Below are positions 8,493-16,177 of a stretch of DNA of 64,000 nt, one piece after another. Source of the DNA: Agromyces sp. NDB4Y10. Its GTDB lineage: Bacteria; Actinomycetota; Actinomycetes; Actinomycetales; Microbacteriaceae. A program made the position numbers and the translations under genes. Below the pieces are notes generated by a model that worked only from the letters and a program-made list of their open reading frames with translations, searched no databases and was not told the DNA's origin. The first letter of the stretch is position 1. The number at the start of each line of letters is the position of its first letter. Where the stretch lies: positions 41,582-105,581 of the forward strand of contig NZ_LQGY01000022.1 in the NCBI RefSeq assembly GCF_001620055.1, read 5' to 3'.

Positions 8493-9505
8493 GCCGCGGG
8501 GAGGCGAGCGGACCCTTCCGCGCCGGCGACCGCGTGCAGCTGACCGGCCCCAAGGGACGCCTGCACACGATCACCCTCGAGCCGGGCAAGCTGTTCCACT
8601 CGCACAAGGGCGCGATCGCGCACGACGACCTCATCGGCCTGCCCGACGGCTCGGTCGTGGCCAACCAGGTCGGTGTCGAGTACCTGGCCCTCCGGCCGCT
8701 GCTCAGCGACTTCGTGATGTCGATGCCGCGCGGCGCAGCGATCGTGTACCCGAAGGACGCGGCGCAGATCCTCGCGCAGGCCGACGTCTTCCCGGGCGCG
8801 ACCGTCGTCGAGGCCGGCGTCGGCTCCGGCGCGCTGTCGCTGTGGCTCCTCCGCGCGATCGGCGCGCACGGCCGACTGATGTCGTTCGAGCGTCGCGAGG
8901 AGTTCGCCGACGTCGCCCGCGGCAACGTGGCCACCTTCCACGGCGAGGACCCCGAGAACTGGACCATCACCCTCGGCGATCTCGCCGAGGCCCTGCCGGA
9001 GCAGGCGCCCGAGGCATCCGTCGACCGCGTCGTGCTCGACATGCTCGCGCCGTGGGAGTGCATCGACGCCGTGTCGACCGCGCTCAAGCCCGGCGGCGTG
9101 CTGCTCTGCTACATCGCGACGGTCACCCAGCTCTCGCGCGTCGCCGAGGCGATCCGTGCGACCGGCCGGTACACCGAGCCGCAGGCGAGCGAGACGATGG
9201 TCCGCGGATGGCACGTGCAGGGCCTCGCGGTCCGGCCCGACCACCGCATGATCGCGCACACCGGCTTCCTGCTCACCGCACGCCGGCTCGCCCCCGGCAC
9301 CGTGCTGCCCGAGCTCAAGCGCCGCCCCTCGAAGACGGAGTTCAGCGACGAGGACGTCGAGGCGTGGACGCCCGGTGCGCTCGGCGAACGCAACGTCAGC
9401 GACAAGGTGCTGCGCAAGCGCGCACGCGCAGCGGATGCCGCGGCCCGCCGCTCGCGCGGCGACGACGACTCCCGACCCGACACCGAGGCGCCCGACGCCG
9501 ACTAG
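8489..9505 (+). CDS. trmI: tRNA (adenine-58-N1)-methyltransferase TrmI
   Basis: SAM-dependent enzyme making m1A58 in the T-loop of tRNA. The 338-residue product has the N-terminal small beta domain (GRLHTITLEPGKLFHSHKGA), RPLLSDFVMSMPRGAAIVYPK, the SAM-binding loop VVEAGVGSGALSLWL near residue 110, and DRVVLDMLAPWECIDA. The last 60 residues form a charged tail rich in Arg/Asp/Ala not needed for the fold. In many actinobacteria trmI sits directly upstream of mpa(arc)-dop-pup; here an FKBP lipoprotein gene follows instead. Its TAG stop doubles as the start of the next gene's minus-10 box. Confidence 0.93.
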   Translation: MSRGEASGPFRAGDRVQLTGPKGRLHTITLEPGKLFHSHKGAIAHDDLIGLPDGSVVANQVGVEYLALRPLLSDFVMSMPRGAAIVYPKDAAQILAQADVFPGATVVEAGVGSGALSLWLLRAIGAHGRLMSFERREEFADVARGNVATFHGEDPENWTITLGDLAEALPEQAPEASVDRVVLDMLAPWECIDAVSTALKPGGVLLCYIATVTQLSRVAEAIRATGRYTEPQASETMVRGWHVQGLAVRPDHRMIAHTGFLLTARRLAPGTVLPELKRRPSKTEFSDEDVEAWTPGALGERNVSDKVLRKRARAADAAARRSRGDDDSRPDTEAPDAD

Positions 9506-9508
9506 GCT
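9503..9508 (+). promoter_or_regulatory. Minus-10 box TAGGCT for the FKBP gene, overlapping the trmI stop
   Basis: The first three bases are the trmI stop codon TAG. Transcription would begin near 9515, leaving a leader of about 30 nt with a GAGGA ribosome site before the GTG at 9545. Confidence 0.5.
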
Positions 9509-9544
9509 GTCTGCGCCCGTTCCACCCAGACGAAACGAGGACCC

Positions 9545-10486
9545 GTGCGACTCCCGCTCGCGCTTCTGGCCACCGCGACCGCCGTCGCGGTCACGCTCAC
9601 CGGCTGCACCGCGGCACCCGAACCCGAGGCGACCGCCGGCGCGTCGTCCGACCTCGTCGAGGTCGAGGGCGACTTCGGCCAGGAGCCCCGGGTCGACTTC
9701 CCGACGCCCGTCTCCCCGGCCGAGACGCAGTGCACCGAGATCATCGAGGGCGAAGGCGACCGGCTCGTGGCCGGCCAGCAGGCGCTCGTCGGCCTCGCGG
9801 TGTACAACGGGACGACCGGCGAGGAGATCGACGTCAACGGGTTCGGCGACCAGGAGCCCGTGCCGATCCTCCTCAGCGAGGGCGGGCTCCCCGGCATCCG
9901 GAAGGGCCTCTCGTGCGCCAGCGAGGGCTCGCGCGTCGTGATCGTCGCCCCGCCCGCCGACGCCTTCGGCGAGGAGGGCAACGCCCAGCTCGGCATCGAG
10001 CCGGACGACAGCCTCGTCATGGTGTTCGACGTGCACCGCGCGTTCCTGCTCAAGGCGAACGGCGCGCCGCAGATCGCCCGCGACGGGTTCCCCGCCGTGG
10101 TGACGGCTCCCGACGGGCGTCCGGGCATCACCGTGCCCGACACCGAGCCCTTCGAGTCGACCGAGGTCGAGGTGCTGAAGGCCGGCTCCGGCGCGGTAGT
10201 CGAGGACGGCGACCAGGTCGTCGTGCACTACACGGGCGTGCTGTGGGACGACAACTCCGTCTTCGACTCCACTTGGGAGCGCAACGGCCCGACGGCGTTC
10301 GTCGTCGCCGAGGGCGAGGGCTCGCAGGTCGTGCCCGGGTTCGCCGAGGCGCTCATCGGCCAGAAGGTCGGCTCGCAGGTCGGAGTGGTCATCGCACCGG
10401 AGGACGGCTACGGCGACGCCGAGCAGGCGGGCATCCCGGCCGGCTCGACGCTGTTCTTCGTCATCGACATCCTCGGCGTGGTGTGA
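9545..10486 (+). CDS. FKBP-type peptidyl-prolyl isomerase lipoprotein
   Basis: Exported prolyl isomerase/foldase, 313 residues. The lipoprotein signal peptide ends in lipobox LTGC with Cys21. Two FKBP-like domains follow: a degenerate one at about 60-165 (ADRL-type VAGQQALVGLAVYNG, LPGIRKGLSC) and a better conserved C-terminal one at about 200-312 (QVVVHYTGVLWDDNSVFDS, VVPGFAEALIGQKVGS, ILGVV end). GTG 9545 has GAGGA eight bases upstream. This lipoprotein commonly neighbours pafBC. Lnt, encoded nearby, would acylate its N-terminus. Confidence 0.9.
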   Translation: MRLPLALLATATAVAVTLTGCTAAPEPEATAGASSDLVEVEGDFGQEPRVDFPTPVSPAETQCTEIIEGEGDRLVAGQQALVGLAVYNGTTGEEIDVNGFGDQEPVPILLSEGGLPGIRKGLSCASEGSRVVIVAPPADAFGEEGNAQLGIEPDDSLVMVFDVHRAFLLKANGAPQIARDGFPAVVTAPDGRPGITVPDTEPFESTEVEVLKAGSGAVVEDGDQVVVHYTGVLWDDNSVFDSTWERNGPTAFVVAEGEGSQVVPGFAEALIGQKVGSQVGVVIAPEDGYGDAEQAGIPAGSTLFFVIDILGVV

Positions 10487-10524
10487 CCGGCGGGCGCGTC
10501 GTCCGCCCGTCGCACGCCGGTCAG

Positions 10525-10530
10525 TATGAT
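10525..10530 (+). promoter_or_regulatory. Minus-10 box TATGAT of the pafBC transcript
   Basis: TATGAT precedes the GTG at 10538 by seven bases. An ATG at 10526 falls inside the hexamer and is therefore unlikely to be the start codon. Confidence 0.6.
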
Positions 10531-10537
10531 CGCTGAC

Positions 10538-11557
10538 GTGGCGTCATCCAAGCGCTCGGGGGAGCCGAGGATCCCGGTCGAGGACCGGCTCTTCAGCCTC
10601 GTCCTCGCGCTGCTCGCGACCGAGACCGGGCTGCTGAAGTCCGAGATCCTCTCGACGGTGCGCGGCTACGCCGAGCGCTACGACGATCGCGGCGGCAACG
10701 CCAACCTCGAGCGCCAGTTCGAGCGCGACAAGGACGAGATCCGCGACCTCGGCATCCCGCTCGAGACGATCGAGTCGCCCGACCGACCGGGCGACAACCA
10801 GGCGCTGCGCTACCGGATCCCGAAGGGCGACTACGACCTCCCGGTCGACGTCCGGTTCACGCCCGACGAGCTCGCCCTGCTCGGCCTCGCCGCCGAGGTC
10901 TGGCGCGAGGCCTCGCTGTCCTCCGACTCGCAGCGTGCGCTCACGAAGCTCCGATCGCTCGGCATCGAGCCGCGTGAGCCCGTGATCGGCTACGCGCCGC
11001 GGCTCCGGGTGCGAGAGGCCGCGTTCGAGCCGATCCGGCAGGCGCTCGACAAGCGGCAGCGCGTCCGGTTCCGCTACCTCAAGCCGGGGGAGCGCGAGCC
11101 GAGGCTGCGCACCGTCGAGCCGCACGCGGTCGTGCTCCACGAGGGTCGCTGGCACCTGCACGGCCGTGACGTCGACGCGGGCGCCCCGCGCACGTTCCTC
11201 CTCTCGCGCATCGTCGGCGACGTGCAGTCGCTGGCCGGCAGGCCCTTCGATCCGCCGCCCGCCGACGTGCAGGACCGGGCGCTCGCCGACCTGCGGGCGC
11301 TGCGGCAGGCCAACATCGCCGACCTCGCGGTGACCGCGGGCTCCGACGCCGAGGTGCGCCTCGGCAAGCGGGCGGTGGAGGCCGACGACGACGCGGGCGT
11401 CATCCGGCTGCACTACACGGATGCCGCCGTCTTCGCCGACGAACTGGCCTCGTACGGCCCGGAGGTCCGTGTGCTCTCACCCTCGACGCTGCGTGACGCC
11501 GTCCGCGAGCGGCTCGCCGCGGTCGCGGCCACCCACCGCCCGGGAGCCGATCGATGA
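10538..11557 (+). CDS. pafB: PafB, WYL-domain transcriptional activator subunit
   Basis: One half of PafBC, the activator of the LexA-independent DNA damage response in mycobacteria. The 339-residue product starts MASSKRSGEPRI from GTG 10538. It has an N-terminal winged-helix region (DRLFSLVLALLATETGLLKSEIL; ERQFERDKDEIRDLGIPL), a WYL domain (RFRYLKPGEREPRLRTVEPHAVV, near residues 170-240) and a C-terminal WCX extension. The stop overlaps the pafC ATG (ATGA), consistent with a stoichiometric pair. pafA, which usually precedes it, is absent here. Confidence 0.93.
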   Translation: MASSKRSGEPRIPVEDRLFSLVLALLATETGLLKSEILSTVRGYAERYDDRGGNANLERQFERDKDEIRDLGIPLETIESPDRPGDNQALRYRIPKGDYDLPVDVRFTPDELALLGLAAEVWREASLSSDSQRALTKLRSLGIEPREPVIGYAPRLRVREAAFEPIRQALDKRQRVRFRYLKPGEREPRLRTVEPHAVVLHEGRWHLHGRDVDAGAPRTFLLSRIVGDVQSLAGRPFDPPPADVQDRALADLRALRQANIADLAVTAGSDAEVRLGKRAVEADDDAGVIRLHYTDAAVFADELASYGPEVRVLSPSTLRDAVRERLAAVAATHRPGADR

Positions 11558-12570
11558 GCGCGTCGCCGCGTCGGCCCGCCGGGATGCGCGGGCCCGACAA
11601 GCTCGTGTTCCTGCTCGCCCTCGTCCCGTACCTGCTCGAGCAGCGCGTGGTCGACGTCTCCGAGGCCGCTGCGCACTTCGGGGTGGGCGAGGAGGAGATC
11701 CGCGACGCGGTCCGGCTGATCGCCACGTCGGGCCTGCCGGGCGCGACCGGGACCTACCAGCCGAACGACCTGTTCGACATCGACTGGGACTCCTTCGAGG
11801 AGGACGACGTCATCGTGATCGTCCACCACGTGGCGATCGACGACGCCCCCCGGCTGTCGGCGCGCGAGGCGGCGGCGCTCATCGCCGGACTCCAGTACCT
11901 CTCGGCGTCGCCCGAGAACGCCGGGAGCGCCTCGCTCGCCGCGCTCACCGAGAAGCTCCGCGCGGGCGCGTCCGCCGCTCCCAGCCGGCTCGCCGTCGCC
12001 GAGGAGGCCGCCGATGCATCGCTCGCCGTGGTTCGGCGGGCCGTGGCATCCGGTCGTCAGCTCGAGTTCGACTACCTCAACGCGCGAGGGGAGCGCCGAC
12101 GCCGGCGCGTGGATCCCCTGCGCATCGCCTCGCTCGGCGCCGACTGGTACCTGCAGGCGTTCGACCACCTCCGCGAGGAGGTCCGGAACTTCCGCATCGA
12201 CCGGATGAGCGGGCTCGAGGTCGCCGACGAGCCGATCGCCGACCACTCCGACCGGCCGATCCCCGAGACGCTCTTCCAGGCGTCCGACACCGATCTCGAG
12301 GTCGTCGTCGACGTGGCGCCGGCGACGCTGCCACTCCTGGCGGACTACCTCGCCGACTCGACCACGACCGAGGTCGACGGGCGGCTCCGCGTGACCCTTC
12401 GCCTCGCCCACGTGCACGGCCTCAAGCGCCTGGTCGCGGGTCTGCCCGGACTGGTGACGGTCGTCGCCCCGGAGGAGGCGCGTGCGGTGGTCGCGGAGTG
12501 GGCCGAGGCGGGCCTGGCCGGCTACCCGGATGACGACCCCGGTGCGTCGTCCGCGCCGGCCGACGGGTGA
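11554..12570 (+). CDS. pafC: PafC, WYL-domain transcriptional activator subunit
   Basis: Partner of PafB, 338 residues. A degenerate N-terminal winged helix (LVFLLALVPYLLEQRVVDVSEAAAHFGV) is followed by a WYL domain near residues 165-235 (LEFDYLNARGERRRRRVDPL; DWYLQAFDHLREEVRNFRIDRM) and a WCX domain (FQASDTDLEVVVDVAPATL). The 4-nt overlap with pafB gives coupling. tatA follows after 64 nt behind its own minus-10 box. Confidence 0.93.
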   Translation: MSASPRRPAGMRGPDKLVFLLALVPYLLEQRVVDVSEAAAHFGVGEEEIRDAVRLIATSGLPGATGTYQPNDLFDIDWDSFEEDDVIVIVHHVAIDDAPRLSAREAAALIAGLQYLSASPENAGSASLAALTEKLRAGASAAPSRLAVAEEAADASLAVVRRAVASGRQLEFDYLNARGERRRRRVDPLRIASLGADWYLQAFDHLREEVRNFRIDRMSGLEVADEPIADHSDRPIPETLFQASDTDLEVVVDVAPATLPLLADYLADSTTTEVDGRLRVTLRLAHVHGLKRLVAGLPGLVTVVAPEEARAVVAEWAEAGLAGYPDDDPGASSAPADG

Positions 12571-12593
12571 GGCGAACGCCGCCGGCGACCGGT

Positions 12594-12599
12594 TAGACT
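12594..12599 (+). promoter_or_regulatory. Minus-10 box TAGACT upstream of tatA
   Basis: TAGACT lies 35 nt before the tatA ATG, in the short gap after pafC. It would give tatAC a promoter of its own with a leader of about 30 nt. Confidence 0.45.
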
Positions 12600-12634
12600 G
12601 AGCGGACCATCCCGCCAGAATTGGACGAGCACCT

Positions 12635-12934
12635 ATGTTTGGAAACGCCTTCACCGGTTGGCACGCGCTGATCATCCTGCTGGTGATCCTGCTGCTGTTC
12701 GGTGCGCCGAAGCTTCCCGCCCTCGCGCGGAGCCTGGGCCAGTCGATGAAGATCCTGAAGAACGAGGTCCGGTCGGACTCCGACGAGCGCACCGACGCGT
12801 CCGACGGCACGACGACCACCGACGCGCCCGTCACGGGCACGTCGACCGCGTCGAACGCATCGACCACCACGCCGCCCGCGTCGTCGACGACCGGTGATCC
12901 GGCGAAGCGCACGGACGCCGGCCCGAACGCCTAG
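12635..12934 (+). CDS. tatA: Twin-arginine translocase subunit TatA
   Basis: Pore-forming subunit of the Tat export system, 99 residues. One N-terminal membrane segment (WHALIILLVILLLFG, residues 9-23) is followed by the amphipathic helix KLPALARSLGQSMKILKNEV with the conserved FG hinge. The remainder is a disordered Ser/Thr/Asp-rich tail, longer than in minimal TatA proteins. tatC begins 3 nt after the stop. No tatB is present here. Confidence 0.95.
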   Translation: MFGNAFTGWHALIILLVILLLFGAPKLPALARSLGQSMKILKNEVRSDSDERTDASDGTTTTDAPVTGTSTASNASTTTPPASSTTGDPAKRTDAGPNA

Positions 12935-12937
12935 CCC

Positions 12938-13738
12938 GTGTCGGCCGTGAAGGATCGCGGCACCGCGAACCGCGAGAAGCGGATGTCGCTCGGCGCGCAC
13001 CTCCTCGAGTTGCGCAAGCGCCTCTTCACGTCGGCGATCGCCATCGTCGTCGGTGCGGTCGCCGGGTGGATCCTCACCGACCTGTTCGTGTGGAACGCCC
13101 TGCAGGCGCCGGTCCAGGCCGTCGCCGAGGCGCACGGCGGCGACGGGTCGGGCATCATCTTCCCGACCATCTCGAGCGCGTTCGACCTGCGGCTGCAGGT
13201 CGCGTTCACGGTGGGCATCGTCATCTCGAGCCCGGTCTGGCTGTACCAGATCTTCGCGTTCCTGGTCCCCGGGCTGAACGCTCGCGAACGCCGCTTCACC
13301 TACATCTTCCTGGCCTCCGCCATCCCGCTCTTCCTCGCCGGGTGCGCCGCCGGGTGGTTCGTGCTGCCGAACATCGTGAAGCTCATGACCGGGTTCGTCC
13401 CGGAGGGCAGCGAGTCGCTGCTCCTCGCGAAGGAGTACTACGACTTCGTGCTGAAGCTGGTCCTGGCGATCGGCATCGCGTTCGTCGTGCCGGTGTTCAT
13501 CGTGCTGCTGAACCTCGCCGGGGTGCTCAGCGCGGCGTCGATCATCAAGAGCTGGCGGGTCGCCATCCTCGTCATCACGCTGTTCACCGCGATCGCCACC
13601 CCGTCGGCCGACGTCGTCTCGATGTTCATGCTCGCGATCCCGATGATCGGGCTCTACTTCGCGGCGTGGGGCATCGCGCATCTGCACGACAAGCGCGTCG
13701 CCAAGCGCAATCAGCTGGAGTTCGGCAGTCCTGTCTAG
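12938..13738 (+). CDS. tatC: Twin-arginine translocase subunit TatC
   Basis: Signal-peptide receptor of the Tat translocase, a six-helix membrane protein of 266 residues. The family N-terminus (SLGAHLLELRKRLF) and the periplasmic/helix features FAFLVPGLNARERR and FTAIATPSADVVSMFMLAIPM are present. GTG start 3 nt after tatA. The TAG stop forms the first half of the helY minus-10 box. TatAC placed between pafBC and helY is the usual actinobacterial order. Confidence 0.96.
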   Translation: MSAVKDRGTANREKRMSLGAHLLELRKRLFTSAIAIVVGAVAGWILTDLFVWNALQAPVQAVAEAHGGDGSGIIFPTISSAFDLRLQVAFTVGIVISSPVWLYQIFAFLVPGLNARERRFTYIFLASAIPLFLAGCAAGWFVLPNIVKLMTGFVPEGSESLLLAKEYYDFVLKLVLAIGIAFVVPVFIVLLNLAGVLSAASIIKSWRVAILVITLFTAIATPSADVVSMFMLAIPMIGLYFAAWGIAHLHDKRVAKRNQLEFGSPV

Positions 13739-13741
13739 GCT
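13736..13741 (+). promoter_or_regulatory. Minus-10 box TAGGCT for helY, overlapping the tatC stop
   Basis: The hexamer begins with the tatC stop codon TAG. Six G residues separate it from the helY ATG at 13748. The G-run may act as ribosome site, initial transcribed region, or neither. Confidence 0.45.
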
Positions 13742-13747
13742 GGGGGG

Positions 13748-16177
13748 ATGAGCCTCTCGCCGGCGGAACGCTACGCATTGTCCCGGCAGCAACGGCGCCA
13801 GCCGAGGCTGCAGGAGTTCGCGGCGAACCTGTCCTTCGACCTCGACCCGTTCCAGCGCGCCGCGTGCGGCGCCCTCGACGAAGGGCGGAGCGTGCTGGTC
13901 GCCGCACCCACCGGCGCGGGCAAGACGGTGGTCGCGGAGTACGCGGTCTACCTCGCGATGGAGTCGGGCGACGAGAAGGTGTTCTACACGACGCCCATCA
14001 AGGCGCTCTCGAACCAGAAGTACCAGGAGTTCGTCGACACCTGGGGGGCCCGCAACGTCGGCCTGCTCACCGGCGACACGAACATCAACTCCGGCGCTCG
14101 CATCGTGGTGATGACCACCGAGGTCCTCCGCAACATGCTCTACGCCGACTCGCCGCTGCTCGACCGGCTCGCGTACGTCGTCATGGACGAGGTGCACTAC
14201 CTCGCCGACCGATTCCGCGGCGCGGTGTGGGAGGAGGTCATCATCCACCTCCCGGAGGTGGTGCGCCTGGTCTCCCTGAGCGCCACGGTGTCCAACGCCG
14301 AGGAGTTCGGCGACTGGCTGCAGGCCGTGCGCGGCGACACGGACGTGATCGTCTCCGAGCAGCGGCCGGTACCCCTCGAGCAGCACGTGCTCGCGGGCGG
14401 GAAGCTCGTGGACCTCTTCGACTCATCGGGGCAGGCGGCCACCCATCGGGTGAATCCCGAGCTCCAGCGCCTCGCCCGCGCGGGCGGGCGGTCGATCCGG
14501 GGCCGTTCGGAACGCGGGCGGCGCGGAAGCGACCGCGGCCGGTTCCACCAGGGCGGGCACGGTGCCTCGCGCATCGACCGGCCGGATGTGGTCGCCCTGC
14601 TGCACTCCAAGCACCTGCTGCCCGCGATCGTGTTCATCTTCTCCCGCGCCGGCTGCGACCAGGCGGTCCGCCAGGTGCTCCGCAGCGGCATCCGCCTCAC
14701 CGACACGGCCGAACGAGATGAGATCCGATCCATCGTCGAGGAGCGCGCCCGGATGCTGCGCGACGACGACCTGGCCGTGCTCGGCTACTGGGAGTGGCTC
14801 GAGGGCCTGCAGCGAGGCGTGGCGGCGCACCACGCGGGCATGCTGCCGACCTTCAAGGAGATCGTCGAGGACCTCTTCCAGCGCAAGCTCCTGAAGGTCG
14901 TGTTCGCCACCGAGACCCTGGCGCTCGGCGTCAACATGCCCGCGCGCTCGGTCGTGCTCGAGAAGCTGGAGAAGTTCAACGGCGAGGCGCGCGTGCCCAT
15001 CACGCCGGGGGAGTACACCCAGCTCACCGGTCGAGCGGGGCGACGTGGCATCGACGTCGAGGGCCATTCCGTGATCCAGTGGGTCGACGGGCTCGATCCC
15101 GAGGCGGTGGCCTCGCTGGCGTCCCGGCGCAGCTATCCGCTGAACTCCAGCTTCTCGCCGACCTACAACATGGCCGTGAACCTCGTCGACCAGTTCGGCC
15201 GCGAGCGGACCCGTCAGGTGCTCGAGCTGTCGTTCGCGCAGTTCCAGGCCGACCGCGCGGTCGTCGACCTCGCCCGAACCCTGCGCAAGCAGGAGGAGTC
15301 GATGGCCGGCTTCGAGCGCGCGATGCAGTGCCACCTGGGCGACTTCGGCGAGTACGCGGGGATCCGTCGGCGCATCGCCGACCTCGAGCGGCAGCAGGCG
15401 AAGGGCAACCCGACCCACGCCCAACGCGAGCGGATGCAGCGGGAGCTGGCCTCCGAGCGCAAGCGCCTCCGGGCGCATCCGTGCCACGGTTGCGCCGAGC
15501 GCGAGCAGCACGCCCGCTGGGCCGAGCGGTGGTGGCGCCTGAAGCGAGACCACGACGACCTCAGCCGCCAGATCCGGACCCGCACCGGCCAGGTCGCCAA
15601 GCGGTTCGACCGGGTCGCCGAGGTGCTCGTGCAGCTCGGCTACCTCGAGTCGGACGGGCAGGGCGGGCTCGTCTCCACGGCGGCGGGTCGCACCCTGAAG
15701 CGCATCTACGGCGAACGCGACCTGCTCGTGGCCGAATCCCTCCGGCGCGACCTGTGGGCCGGCCTCGACGTCGCGGGCATCGCCGCGATGGCGGCCGCGC
15801 TCGTGTACGAGCCGCGTCGGGACGAGCGCGGCCTGCAGTTCCGGCTCCCGAAGGGACCGTTCCGCGCGGCGTTCGATCGCACGACCGATGCGTGGAGCGA
15901 ACTCGACGACGTCGAGCGCGACCACCGCCTGCCGGGGACCGAGCAGCCGTCTCCGGCGCTCTCGGCGGCCATGCACGCCTGGGCCCGCGGCGCGGCGCTC
16001 GGCAGCGTCCTGTCGGAGACCGAGCTCGCCGCGGGCGACTTCGTGCGCCTGTCCAAGCAGGTCATCGACCTCCTCGACCAGATCTCGATCGTGGCCGACG
16101 CCGAGCTGGGCGCCACCGCGCGCGCCGCGATCGACGCCGTCCGGCGCGGCGTGGTCGCGTACGGTGCCGCCGCATGA
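13748..16177 (+). CDS. helY: DEAD/DEAH-box RNA helicase HelY (Ski2/Mtr4-like)
   Basis: Superfamily 2 helicase of 809 residues, the actinobacterial relative of Ski2/Mtr4 exosome helicases, probably acting in RNA turnover. Motif I APTGAGKT is at residues 53-60, DEVH near 147, SLSATVSNAEEFGDW near 178, and motif VI QLTGRAGRRG near 424. An Arg/Gly-rich insertion (about 240-275, GRSERGRRGSDRGR) separates the two RecA folds. The C-terminal DSHCT-type domain includes a CHGCAEREQH cysteine pair near residue 580. The stop overlaps the lnt start by 4 nt. Confidence 0.93.
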   Translation: MSLSPAERYALSRQQRRQPRLQEFAANLSFDLDPFQRAACGALDEGRSVLVAAPTGAGKTVVAEYAVYLAMESGDEKVFYTTPIKALSNQKYQEFVDTWGARNVGLLTGDTNINSGARIVVMTTEVLRNMLYADSPLLDRLAYVVMDEVHYLADRFRGAVWEEVIIHLPEVVRLVSLSATVSNAEEFGDWLQAVRGDTDVIVSEQRPVPLEQHVLAGGKLVDLFDSSGQAATHRVNPELQRLARAGGRSIRGRSERGRRGSDRGRFHQGGHGASRIDRPDVVALLHSKHLLPAIVFIFSRAGCDQAVRQVLRSGIRLTDTAERDEIRSIVEERARMLRDDDLAVLGYWEWLEGLQRGVAAHHAGMLPTFKEIVEDLFQRKLLKVVFATETLALGVNMPARSVVLEKLEKFNGEARVPITPGEYTQLTGRAGRRGIDVEGHSVIQWVDGLDPEAVASLASRRSYPLNSSFSPTYNMAVNLVDQFGRERTRQVLELSFAQFQADRAVVDLARTLRKQEESMAGFERAMQCHLGDFGEYAGIRRRIADLERQQAKGNPTHAQRERMQRELASERKRLRAHPCHGCAEREQHARWAERWWRLKRDHDDLSRQIRTRTGQVAKRFDRVAEVLVQLGYLESDGQGGLVSTAAGRTLKRIYGERDLLVAESLRRDLWAGLDVAGIAAMAAALVYEPRRDERGLQFRLPKGPFRAAFDRTTDAWSELDDVERDHRLPGTEQPSPALSAAMHAWARGAALGSVLSETELAAGDFVRLSKQVIDLLDQISIVADAELGATARAAIDAVRRGVVAYGAAA

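Noticed and set aside
10526..10537. ATG at 10526 as pafB start
   Set aside because: It lies inside the TATGAT minus-10 box; GTG 10538 fits spacing and domain start.
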